NCBI GenBank assembly: GCA_029204225.1
Contig: CM055108.1
Coordinates: 20,963,644-21,027,643 of the forward strand
Direction: 5' to 3'
DNA: 64,000 nucleotides
DNA from: Diphasiastrum complanatum
Taxonomy: Eukaryota > Streptophyta > Lycopodiopsida > Lycopodiales > Lycopodiaceae
Shown piece after piece: positions 43,431 to 53,900 of this stretch. The notes beneath the pieces are model-generated. The model made no database searches. It was not told where the DNA came from and saw nothing but the letters and a program-made list of their open reading frames with translations. A program made the translations under genes and the position numbers. The first letter of the stretch is position 1. Each line of letters opens with the position of its first letter.

Positions 43431-46314
43431 CCTGGTATTGACTTAGAACAGAATTAGAGGGTTTTTAAACATAAGGTTGGACCGTACATGACAAGGAACA
43501 ATGTACTATGTAGTGTATTTTTCTGGTCAAAATTTTAAAATTTCAGCAACTACAATCATTGATGCTGATTTTCTAGAAGAAAATGTGCTAGATGTATCTC
43601 ATGTGCACAAAATCTGCTATTATCCCACTTTTTACTGATGTACGAATGTAGCTATGTTAAAGAGTAGCTATAAAATTCTATGGCAGGTTCAAATGTATCA
43701 AGTAGTCAAATGACAGTTATATCAGAAGAATTAAAGCTATTTTTAAGACTTTACTATTTTTAATAAGTTTGTTAAATAGCAATACTTATAAGTGACTCTG
43801 ATGGACAAAAATATCTAGAGTTGTTAATGGCCATTGTTTGCCATGTTGTAATTGATCAATGTATCTTATTTATATCATGATTAATAAAAGATGCCCAGGT
43901 ACCTTTAAGGCATTGACTTAAGTTTCAAGGAAAGGTCCAAAGGTTAAGTACCCTGCAAACAACGACAATCAAAGTTCAGTTCAAGATGAAGACAACCAAT
44001 CAGCAAAAAAAACAACAATTTCTAAGAAGATCATTGACGACAATTGAAAACTTCAAGCTGCGCCCAAGTAATGAAGTAACATTACTTTACAAATCAATGA
44101 GCTCTTGAAAAAAAATCGAAGAATTCGCTACTGATAGAGATAAAGCCATGCTACCAAAATGGCGGTTGGAATTGAAAATCAATGTAGTGTATGTCTCTAC
44201 GAAAAATGAAGGACTAAAACATTACAAATGTTGCAATCATAATGGGGCGAATGGGTCTGAATACCAATGATTAAAGATTTTGAGGGAATTGTCTTGGTAA
44301 GGCCAAAATAGTTTATAAAGGTCTTTGTATCAATATGAAAACTAAAAAAACTTATTGAAGGCATTTTTCCCTTCAATGAAGTTCAGTTATGAAGAAAAGA
44401 TGCTTCAAAAGGTCGTAGAGCAGTTTTCACTATGGGCTATTCTCTACTGCTGAAATCAACCAAGTTACTATGAACATGTGTCAAATGGATATGAAATTTT
44501 TCATAAGGATTGGTGAATCTGGATTTAGTGGATGGGATTCAATCGAGAATGAAAGACGTTGGTGTTTTCAAGTGGAATGGAAATGAACCATTTTCTCTCA
44601 ACGAGGAGGAGAAGAAGGAGGCATTCGGAGGAGACATTCGTTCATGGAGAGCATAAGAGAGTTCTTGTTTTCTTGGTTATGAGCAGATATCATTTTTAGT
44701 GTTCTGGTGATGAAGAGAGGCATGGAGTCTTCTGATGCATTCTCTCTCTCATTTGTGATGAATAGTACAACAATTCTGAAAGAACATTGTGGATGATTCC
44801 ATGGTCTCCAAAGACTGGCGTTAAATACTGGTGCTATCTACAAATTTATTGATCTTTGGAATATGATCATGTAAAGAAGAAGCATTTCTCAAACTCTCTC
44901 TCTCTCTCATGAGACTGTCTGCGCTCCTACCTGTTTCTCATCCACTGATCAGTCTGCATTTTTGATCGCACACATAGCCAGTGCATATTGAGTGATCTAT
45001 TTTTTCTGTGACAGAATGGTTGTATCACTTTTCTTTAAAGACAGTCTCTAATCGTTGCTCCCTATCTCTCTCTTGAAATCACTCACACACATAAACCTCC
45101 TCACAAATAGCCGCTCTCTCTTTCTCTCTCCCTCACTGCTCCCTGTCCACTTGCGCATCTGCTCTCCATTTGCCTGTAGCCGCAGATCTACCCCTCTCCC
45201 TCTCTACCTCACGGCCAGTGCTACCATCACTCCCTCACCCGAACTCTCTCCCTGCTTGCGATCTCTACTCCAACTATCCCTCTGCTACGATCATCTCTCA
45301 TTCTCCCTGTGACCCCTCTTCCTTTCATTTTCAACTCATTGGTAAAATGAAGAACATGACCCGACAAAGTAGAATATTGGAACCCGCAGTGTGAAAGGAA
45401 TTTGGTGCATTTACAGAAAATATTCAAAGTGACTTTGAAACAATGAATTACCTATTGGACTAGACTTTTTGAAAAAAAGACCTTAGCCTATGGACAGTCT
45501 CTTGAAACTTAAGTCGGAGTAAAAAGACTAAGGTAATTTCATTTCTCATCTCTATTTTTACTCATGTCCTAAATCACTTGATAATACAAATAGAAGATGA
45601 GTAAATGTTATTTTGTGTATTATTTCAATGACTATGAATGGAATTCAAGAATGGGAATCTGATTAGTCTATGTATACTAAATGTGTAATGCAGTAAGAGA
45701 TGACTAACGGATTTACCTTTTGCAATAAGAACTATGGTTTTACACTCAGTAATAATTCACTGACTTACTGTCAGAGGTAAAAAACAGTCAACATAAAAAT
45801 AGATTTTAGTCTCTGTTTTGGTTTATAGAATATGCTCTATGCTTAACAAACATAATGGCAATTTACAAGCACAATAAATCCAATATTGCTAATCCATTGA
45901 AAAACATGGAAAAGCTAAAGGAAGTGGTTGAAAAACACCATTAGAGCTATATATATATTATATATTTCCAAAACCACATACATTATTATGATAAAACCAT
46001 TGAAAAAGATGGTCAAGCTTTCATAGATAGATCACGGCAATGCATCAAAGATTGAATCAAATTAAGTTTGCTTGATTGGAGAGAACACAAGAATTAGTAA
46101 ATGAAAAATATTTATATAATTGAAAAGAATATTTGAGATGGATTACTTATGAGGTGAATGGGTTCAAACTTAAGTTACCTTCTAGTATAATCTATGGCAA
46201 TATCCGAACTAGAACTAGAAACCCAATGACTGGCTTTATAATCATACCAAAAATCCGCTATAGTGTTATGAACACTATTAAGCAACACACCAAACGTACC
46301 ACATACTATACAAA
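43431..46314. other. Unassigned non-coding region with a pyrimidine-rich tract
   Basis: No gene is supported. A CT-rich tract with (CT)n runs lies at 44885-45310, and its reading frames (Ser/Leu/Pro-rich) reflect composition. A short open stretch at 44520-44660 reads DVGVFKWNGNEPFSLNEEEKKEAFGG, which looks protein-like but stands alone. An AT microsatellite-like run is at about 45948-45964. Confidence 0.45.
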
Positions 46315-46645
46315 ATGGGACTAGATGAAGAACTTCGCCATTGTCTCAAATTAATTGATATTCAAAATATTATTCGAGCTTTACACTCAGTAGATGTTGG
46401 TGGACATTTTGCAGTTCTCAATATTGATAAGAATATATTTAATGCAAAATATTGGTGGCCAACTATGTACAAAGACGTCGTAGCATTTATCAAAGCCTAT
46501 GATGCATGCCAACGAGTTGGAAGACCAACTTTTTCAATGCATTGGCCACTCACCCCAATACTTCCTCTTGCACCTTTTGAAAAATGGGGCATTGACTTTG
46601 TTAGGCCTATCAAGCCTATCACTCGTTATACCAAACGCCACAAAG
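46315..46645 (+). pseudogene. Gypsy integrase N-terminal fragment
   Basis: GLDEELRHCLKLID, KYWWPTMYKDVV, CQRVGRPT and LAPFEKWGIDFVRPI match the gypsy integrase at 29400-29620 on the opposite strand. It ends abruptly at TRYTKR, where ORF X sequence in reverse orientation begins. Confidence 0.88.
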
Positions 46646-47050
46646 GTTCGTGAAAACAATGTCACCATCACAAATCAAAAGATAGATTCCAAACTTTCCA
46701 TCCAACATGAAGTAGAGAAGGTGAAGATGAGTATCAAAACCTAATAAATCCAACCTTCTTGAGTCCATAAAAAACCTCAATAAGCTCACAGATGAGATCT
46801 CCCTTTCCTTGAAGAATTTGCCTCTCGATTTGCTACATGTAGTCTTCTCCAACGAACCTTTTGCCATCTCGATCATGAGTGATCAATTCACAATCATAGA
46901 ATCCTTTGAGTTGATGAAGAGATGTGAGATCCATGCCTTGGATCTTCCCAAGAACCATTCTTCCATTGCTCTTTCCTTCACAAGAGTCCCTCTTAATGAT
47001 TGCATCATAAGAAGTAGAAATCTAAAGACATTAGAAGACATGAAAAAAGT
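46646..47050 (-). pseudogene. Accessory ORF X, copy 3
   Basis: Minus-strand frames share GFDTHLHLLYFMLD, IYLL and DGDIVFTN with copy 1, and the DNA matches 740-1180 throughout. An internal deletion of about 36 bp is seen relative to copy 1. It lies downstream, in sense orientation, of a copia protease fragment, as in the other two copies, and is cut by gypsy sequence at its 3' end. Confidence 0.65.
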
Positions 47051-47640
47051 GAAGAACCATTGAAGAACCATCATTATCCTCATAACTAGACAAGTTAGCA
47101 CAAAGATGAACATCTCCAAGAAGCATATTAGATCTTGACCTAGATCTAGCATAAGGAAGACTTTGCATAAGATCCACCAATCTTATTGATGCTAAAAGGG
47201 AACTTTGGAAAGTTGAGACCAATCTCCTTTTCCATTCCATCCTTTTTGTTAGCCATAACAAAAGCATCAAGCTTGAAAAGTCTACCTTGTCTATTGCCCC
47301 TAGCAACCAAGATTTCTTCCTTTGTAATGAAACAAGCATCACCACCATACTTTACCATGTATCCTTTCTCTATCATTTGACCAACACTTAACAAATTCTT
47401 TGAAAGTGAAGGAATGTAAAGAACACCATCAAGTCTTGCTTTTCTATTAGTAGAGAGATAAATAGGAATTGAACCAATACCTTCAATCACACACACTCAC
47501 CACCATTGGCCATGTGAATTGCTTTCTTGGCTCCATCATAAGTGACCAAAGAAGTAAAGAACTCCTTATGACTAGTCATGTGTGAACTAGTCCACTATCA
47601 ATCCACCATGAATCTTTGTCACCTTCACTTGATGTTGGAC
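47051..47640 (-). pseudogene. Copia family D protease and GAG-pre-integrase
   Basis: DSWWIDSG (about 47600) is the protease block and GVLYIPSLSKNLLSVGQMIEKGYMV the GAG-pre-integrase block. GRLFKLDAFVM follows. The sequence differs enough from family A to count as another copia family. It has frameshifts near 47500 and 47230. Confidence 0.85.
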
Positions 47641-48141
47641 TTGAAAAACACATCAAAAGAAAATCACCACCACCTAGATCCTCATCATTAGTGTTGAAGT
47701 TGATTTGCTTGCTACCTTCATCTCTCATTGGAGGAGTTTCAAGCACCAAAAGGGCCTTTTGCCAAGATGTTGTTTTTTACTTTTCAAACTATTCGATGTA
47801 CACTTGGCCTAGTTATATATTTACACCTGTGAAAGACCGTAACGTTGTTTGCCAATCGATTTCTTTTTTGGAACTTTCCGGTCATATTTTTATACAATTT
47901 AAAACCCCCGCCCAACAGGATCCTGACTTGTGATTGGACCGTAATTGCTGCCCGTGAGTTTCTTGAGTGCCCGGGATCTAACACTTGTGGTTAAAGTAAT
48001 TTTGATCTAACCGTAGTTAGAGTAACATATATGATTTACGAAAGACCACCAACATTTATTACAAATTTGGTTATTTATTTTCATACTGATTCGACTACAT
48101 TTTGTTTCAGACTCTGTTGTTCATTATCTTTTAGCTTTGCA
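47641..48141. other. Non-coding
   Basis: No gene or clear repeat is present. The right part is the 5' flank of the spliced gene at 48142. The frame of exon 1 is open from 48031, but the residues before Met48142 are hydrophobic and low in coding character. Confidence 0.4.
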
Positions 48142-49552
48142 ATGGCTTTTGGAAGCCGTAGACCACGAAGCAATATTGTCTTAGTTTCTGTTTGTAATGA
48201 AAAAGACTCTGATGGCTCTTGGATACCACGTATCTATAGAAAATTTCACTGGGTCCTCATGCATCCCTCATCAAGAGGTGTTTTTGGTAAAAAGAGAAAA
48301 TCAAATATGGATTATAGGAATTTTTGGAAAGGTAGAATTTTAGACTTCGAAGTTTCACCTGGTGGTCAATCCATTTCAGAGGTCTTGATTCCACATGTCT
48401 GCATGCATAAGGAAAGTAGAGTGGAAGGCGTAAGTTTAAATGACAGACTCAAATGCAATTGTAAGTTTTGGAGAATTTTTTGCTTTGAGCTTTGCATTAA
48501 TCATTTAGACGTGTATCTGAGTATTTAAATGACATATAATTTTATGGATTTGTGCAGATTTGCACCCATCAAGCATAATCGAATGGCAACCTATACAATC
48601 CCTTGTCGGCATCATGGATGTTATTCATTCTGATATTGGTCTTCTGCAATACAATAATTGCTCCACGAGATCACTTTTGGATTCTTGTATTTTCTTCTAT
48701 GATTCATTTTACACACCATCATGTTTAGGTGGAAAATTAGAGGCGATATCATTACGCTCTTTCTCAAGCGAATAATGGATTCCTCCAGATTCCACGATAG
48801 CAAAGAGCTTCTGATTAAGGTTTTTTATGGACATTCAAAACTGTATGAAATGTAGCACAGGTTCAAAAAACAATAGATTGCACTGGTTTTTGCCTATTGC
48901 AATATTTGTTGATTTTTTTGTTGAATGTAATATTCGTACAACAGTGACAATGTTTATTTGTAGTGATTTAACAAACAATATGTTATCAAGCCTCCTTGAT
49001 GATCATTGGGATAAAAAGAGTAATGGCAATATCGAGTGCATAGTTAATAGATCATCAATGAAATATAGATATTTTATAGAAAAACAAGTGCTTTCTTTAC
49101 ATTTTATTATAGAAGATGGTCCAAAGTTGGCAATGGATGGAAAGCATTGGATCAGGATTTTACAGTGAATTATCAACATCAAATAGAAATCCAGGTGAGG
49201 AAAAATAATTCTACTCTTACAACAATTGAGGTGGAAGAAAATTGGACACTCTATCACATTCGATCAGAGCTTACATTGCTGCAATATGATATTCCTAAAC
49301 ACTTCTATTTTTTAGTCAACGAGAGATTGGTAGGTGTATGTGTATTTATTTCAGTATACATTTGAAATGGATTTCAATGATTTTATTTAAACATGTTTCA
49401 GTGTTTTCAGTATTGCAATATTTCATTTAACATAATCTCAATGTTGATATTGTTTAGCAAGTTTCTTTGATGTACAGGTAAGGCCAAGACAAGAAAGTCG
49501 CATAGAGTGCAAGGACTTAAATAGAAGCGTAAAAATTGTTGAAATTGCATAA
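48142..49552 (+). CDS. Multi-exon gene of unknown function (predicted GT-AG introns)
   Basis: I do not recognise the family. Exon 1 starts MAFGSRRPRSNIVLVSV and ends at about 48459, before a perfect GTAAGT. Exon 2 is about 48558-48728 (acceptor TTTGTGCAG). Exon 3 begins at about 48860 (acceptor TGTAGCACAG) and keeps the frame (RLHWFLPIAIFVDFF). A frame change between 49100 and 49190 needs another intron or a frameshift. The next coding part has IEVEENWTLYHIRSEL and IPKHFYFLVNERL, ends at 49329 before GTAGGT, and splices in phase 0 to 49478-49552, which closes with a stop. The last 70 residues look like a ubiquitin-like or PB1-like fold, by pattern only. A diverged copy lies at 59080-59240. 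It may be a low-expression host gene or one carried by a mobile element. Confidence 0.5.
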
Positions 49553-49852
49553 ACATTGGGATGATAGACGAGCAACAACAATGTACTTTTTCAAAAAAAA
49601 GAAGGAAAACAAAGAAGTCTCAAATGACTTCAAGATTTCATCGAACAATTTGTATTTAGTATTTTGAAAAATGTACATTCGTGGCATTCAGTAATAGCCC
49701 ACTTTCTATTTGCCTATCTATTGTTCTATGCATTATCATGTGAGCACTGTAACCTCATCCACAGATCCCCTGGCAGGTTCATCAGAGGCACCTTCATGCT
49801 TGTACGGCCTTGCACACGATAGTAAAATAATTAACATTTCATGCCGATACTA
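49553..49852. other. Non-coding between convergent gene models
   Basis: No ORF or repeat is recognised here. It separates the 3' end of the plus-strand gene from candidate minus-strand exons. Confidence 0.4.
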
Positions 49853-50784
49853 ATGAATCGCATTTGTTGATACCTCAGGACATCGGAACTGCAAGACAAA
49901 ATATCAAGTGTATGTATGTATTAGCCAATGTTTTAAAAAATATAAATTCACAAAGTTAACAATATATCATCAGGATACTAGAACATTGAAAAAATACCTC
50001 ACGGATATTAGCATCTGGAGGTTGCACCATTTACCAATCCAAGAACAATTTAACATTCTAGATTGAATACTATCCGCAGCTGAAAGCATCGTCTTGTTGT
50101 GAAGACTGAGAAATCACAACAAAAAATTGTTAAATTATAATTCAATATAATTCTAAACTCCATGCCATCATGCAAATAAAATACGTAAAAAAAATCTTTT
50201 TACCTTTACATCAACAACCTCTATGTTGGTATTTACAATCAGCCCATCCGGCCACAAGCAGATTCAACTACTGTGTCTGAGATATATGAGGTCTTCTCTT
50301 TTAGCTCCCTACAATGCGGGTCTTTGATATGCATTGCAAAATTAATATCGTCTATACAAAACATAAACTCTCTTCCGAGATCATCTATTTTCTTGGCTAT
50401 ATACAAGTCAAAATCATTGTACCTCTCAAAATCAAAAAATGTGTCTTTAGGTTCATTCGGAAGTCTGATGTGCAACTTCTTATCAGTTGCATCAACATCA
50501 GAAACAATCATGTCCACCACTATATTTAGGTCATCCTCATGTATAGAAGGAGAATCGTGCAATTGAAGGTTAGGGATTAGGGGAGGACTCTCAACCAGTG
50601 GAATTGCGGACATACTAGCCAGATCTTTTCTAATGGGAGGAGGTGAGGGTGAAGAGCTGGGAAGACCTGGATTTGGGTTGCAAATGCTTGGGCTGTGCTT
50701 GCTTTCTCTTTTTGCAGGGTGGGACAGGCCCCCTTTCAAGAGGAACTTGCCTCTATGTGAATTCAGACACTTAAATGTTGTCAT
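49853..50784 (-). CDS. ORF of 181 codons downstream of H3-like pseudogene 2, with candidate 3' exons
   Basis: Function unknown. The ORF at 50239-50784 overlaps the end of the H3-like frame by 14 bp in another frame. It has a Pro/Ser-rich stretch ([11 protein letters not shown]), an acidic part ([17 protein letters not shown]) and a C-terminal block [26 protein letters not shown] one-base shift at about 50240 would extend it to [14 protein letters not shown] before a GTAAAA donor. Two possible further exons follow: after GATTTCTCAG at about 50110 (ending at GTATTT, 49996), and after TGTCTTGCAG at about 49891 ([12 protein letters not shown] then stop). It could be a separate gene or the former C-terminal half of an H3 fusion. 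Confidence 0.35.
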
Positions 50785-51166
50785 AGGTGTTTCGAAGCCT
50801 CATGACAAGAAGCATGTCCTTGGGCATTAGTGTCACCCTCTTGCCATGAATGGAGCACAACATCGAATCCTCAAATAATTTTGTTTGGAAGTCTTCCTAT
50901 GCAGTATGGAGGGCCTCCAATGCAGTGATATTCCACCTCACTGCATAGTGCAGATGGGTGGTCATATCTTGTGTAACCTCCCTCACAACCGGGTAGAAGG
51001 CTGCTTTCAGGATCAGAAGTTTGGTGCTCCTCTGCAAGGCCCTGATGTCCCTCAACCATGGATGGCAAGGTCTTTCGCGTCTTTGCGGATGTATGGGTTC
51101 AGATGTCTGGGGATGGGAGGGTTGAACAAAACTGATAAGCGTAGCGGTTTGCTTCGTCCGAGCCAT
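50771..51166 (-). pseudogene. Histone H3-like pseudogene 2, CENH3-like features
   Basis: CENH3 replaces H3 in centromeric nucleosomes. The product starts MARTKQTA, identical to canonical H3. A short tail of about 36 residues precedes RPCHPWLRDIRALQRSTKLLI, which aligns without gaps to [30 protein letters not shown] follows, then loop 1 (TTHLHYAVRWNIT), four residues longer than in H3 and containing the RW pair seen in plant CENH3. ALEALHTA is followed by TAG (50897-50899), then [27 protein letters not shown] and a stop at 50771. DSMLC and RVTLM are CENH3-like, MPKD is H3-like. There are no introns and one nonsense codon; otherwise the frame is intact over 131 codons. A processed pseudogene is likely. 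A functional variant with readthrough is much less likely. Confidence 0.85.
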
Positions 51167-51234
51167 TGAGGCCGGATATCTGTACCACGCGAGGATAGAG
51201 ACACAACAGAAGAGACACTGAGAACTCTAAGGGT

Positions 51235-51390
51235 GATATCGCTACGACGTGAGAGAGTGGCAGAGTTAGGTGGGGAGAGACAGGGGCTCGCGTGATGGCG
51301 ATACTGGGAAAGTCAGGCTGATATCGCTACGATGCGAGAGGGTGTAAGGAACATTCCTGGGGATGAGGTCGCTCGCGTGATGGCGATATC
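51235..51390. repeat. Two tandem units, each an imperfect hairpin
   Basis: Each unit of about 85 bp opens with GATATCGCTACGA (51235 and 51320) and closes with CTCGCGTGATGGCGATA (51287 and 51372). Opening and closing arms are imperfect inverse complements, so each unit can fold back. They lie 70-225 bp upstream of the H3-like pseudogene start, in its former 5' flank. Confidence 0.85.
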
Positions 51391-51489
51391 ACAAATGTAG
51401 GTCGTATGGAAGCAATCAAATGTGATAGAAAATTACGTGAAAACCTGTACAATCCCCGGGAATGGACTTATATAGGGGGAAAAAGTTGG

Positions 51490-52490
51490 CACGTGTGTAT
51501 ACCAGCGACAGTGGCCCAGTTAGTAGCTGACATGTGGAACCACACGTTGGATTTCCTGAAGGTGTTCGTGAGAAGGCAAGGATTGTGGATGGTTGTTCTT
51601 CATATCGTTGTATGGAATTGGCTTGAATATGCTAATATGAAGGGCAAGATGTGTTGCCCGGTAGTGTGGGCACCAAATGTTTTGTTGTCTATAAGGTACC
51701 TGTGGAGGTGGTAGCTGAGCAGGCATATGGCTTTGGATAGACATCAAGGTGTCTTGAAACTCCTTAGTGAGTTTCTCTATTTGCAGTTGGTGTTGTTAGT
51801 TAAGCAACTCCATCTGTGATTTCCAAAACTGATCTCAGGTATCCTCGTTCAACTTCAATTCATGGACAGTAGCACGATGTGCTCTCCGTTTCCTAGAGTC
51901 GTCACCATTGGATCCTTCATCTTCCTCTTGGATGGCATCATACATAGCTAACTTTAATCGTGTATATTCGTCTTGGATCTAAGCTCGCATCTATTCCATC
52001 TTGGAATTCTGACTAAGAACCAGGTGATGAGCATCTGTTCGGTGGGCTATTCTTGTACTTGGCCTTTTAAATGTTTAAAACGCTCGATATAGTCGCATAC
52101 GCGTTCGTGTTTTGCCATCTTGATATTACTCAATTTGACAAAAGGACTCTCTATCAAATGAAAGGGTTTGAAAACTTTGATAAAGGACTCTTTTAATACA
52201 GGCCAATCTATCTTCTCGTCATGATCAAGGTTTAAAAAAAAGTCACATGCTTTAGCGATCATGGTCATGGAAAACAATTGGACCATAGCATCATTGGATG
52301 TCCCGCCATAAATGTCACATGCATTCTCAAAGATTTTCAAGAATCTTTGAGGGTCCAAACTACCGTCAAACATGGGTAGAGCTAACTTGGGTGTAGGGGG
52401 TTGGGTAATGGGTGTGTTTGGAACCCTGGTAATTTTGAGGTAGTGGGCTTGGTCAGGGAGGGTTAGAGGCGTATGGGTCAGCTCGATCAA
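51490..52490 (-). pseudogene. Gypsy gag remnant, second family
   Basis: The gag core is at 52047-52490: LALPMFDGSLDPQRFLKIFE, CDFFLNLDHDEKIDWPVLKESFI and MAKHERVCDYIERFKHLKGQVQE. A TAG (52047-52049) follows, with the gag homology continuing past it (EQMLITWFL). Then comes a Met/Gln/Lys-rich linker and PPQVPYRQQNIWCPHYRATHLALH (51520-51747), a knuckle-like Cys-His stretch. A homologous fragment with the same TAG is at 61680-62031. Confidence 0.82.
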
Positions 52491-52589
52491 GACTAAGCCT
52501 AGTTAGGACTTGGCTTGGGTGAGATGGGTTCGGAGTAGAGTTGGTCTAAATTTGAATGTAGGGGCTCGATTGAGATAGTATGTAAGGGG

Positions 52590-53060
52590 TTTGGGCGAAA
52601 TGCGTTGGGACTCGGTCAAGATTGTGATGGCAGGGAGCTCATTGGCTCGGGTTGAGATGGTAATGACAGGGAGCTCGTTGGCTCGGTCGAGATGGGATGC
52701 AGGGAGCCCATCGGCTCGGTCGAGATAATAATGACAGGGAGCATGTCAGCTCGATCAAGCTGTGATGTAGGGAGCCTGTCGTCTCGGTTGCTAGTAAAGA
52801 CAGGGAGCTAGTAATGACATGGAGCATGTCGGCTCGGTCGAGATGTGATGTACGGAGCCCATCAGCTTGGTCAAAATGTGAGTGGCAAGACTCGGTCGAG
52901 ATGTGAGTGGCAAGACACGGTTGAGATGTGAGTTGCGAGACTCGATCAAGATGTGAGTGGTGAGACTTGGTCGATATGTGAGTTGCGAGACTCGATCGAG
53001 ATGTAAGTGGCGAGACTCAGTCGAGATGTGAGTGGTGAGACTTGGTCGATGAGTGACTGA
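52590..53060. repeat. Minisatellite, GACTCGGTCGAGATGTGAGTGG type
   Basis: The right part (52870-53050) has about seven units of 25 bp based on AGACTCGGTCGAGATGTGAG. The left part has longer units (about 33-39 bp) combining GCTCGGTCGAGAT with GACAGGGAGC. The array lies just upstream of the gypsy gag in its orientation, as tandem repeats often do in large plant gypsy leaders. The ORF translated from it is an artefact. Confidence 0.88.
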
Positions 53061-53072
53061 AGGAGTCGGTCA

Positions 53073-53500
53073 TGTGGAAAATTGTCACTTCTCACTTGAC
53101 ATTGTTTATTGTAAATAAAGATCAATTATTAGAACAATGCTGATGATCTGATTTCACACGTGTGGAGCATGTTCCCACGTGTGAAAGAAAGTACTTTTCA
53201 TACTTGTATATATCTAATTTGATTTTGTATCAAGTTAGTTAGTGTGAACATGATATGACTAGTTTTTAGTCAAGTTGACTAGTCACCTAGAAATTAGCTT
53301 TTCCTTGCATCAAAAATTGGCAAATCTTGCTTGATCAAAACCATGTAAATTGTACGTAGGTGGGTCCCACACGTGTGAGGCCATGGTGTCACATGGCAAG
53401 CTACACTAGAGTAGGTTAGATCATGTCTATAAAGTTGGTTAAGCTTGTTTGGTAGTGGTTCCTACATTATAGGAACAAATTCCTAGATTTATGGAGTATG
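53073..53500 (+). repeat. Family A-like copia LTR, probably solo or truncated
   Basis: It begins TGTGGAAAATTG directly at the end of the minisatellite. It contains the order of words found in the family A LTRs (CACACGTGTGGAGCATGTTC, CCCACGTGTGAA, then CCCACACGTGTGAGG). A TATAAAG box is at about 53430. The right end is uncertain and no primer site follows. Confidence 0.65.
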
Positions 53501-53900
53501 TTGCTCAATCTAACCACCTACATGGCAAGACTCAAGGATGAGGCTAGAATAACAAATTAGGTCAAGATTTCACTTACAACTCAATTGAATTGTTTTTTCA
53601 TTTTTGAAAAATGGAATATTCAAGGCAAAAAACAAAAAAACCATGTATGATTTAGTTTTTGAGTGATCTATGTGTAGTTACGAGCTGCATTGTGTATCTT
53701 ATAGAAGCTAAGCCATGAAAATGTAGACTGAGGTTGGGTATGTGGTGCTCTTTTATTAAAAAGTATGGCCTTATGCTCTACAGAAGTACTTACATAAATA
53801 TCAATTGTGTATTATGTGCATTCTCACTGTGAAAATTTAAGTACACAGTTTTAAGAATCTCAACTATCTTTGCCAAATCATGGTTGTCATCATTGTGAGA
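53501..53900. other. Non-coding, AT-rich
   Basis: No gene or repeat I can name. A short inverted repeat AAAAATGGAATATTC-like stretch lies near 53600. Confidence 0.4.

Noticed and set aside
45055-45427. Three overlapping ORFs in a CT-rich stretch
   Set aside because: Their Ser/Leu/Pro composition follows the pyrimidine bias of the DNA, with no domain or conserved block.
51406-51714. Plus-strand ORF of 102 codons
   Set aside because: Its right half is antisense to a gypsy gag fragment, and no motif supports the left half.
52639-52827. Minus-strand ORF with SRPSRWAPC and SRPSQRAPC repeats
   Set aside because: It is a direct translation of the minisatellite at 52590-53060.
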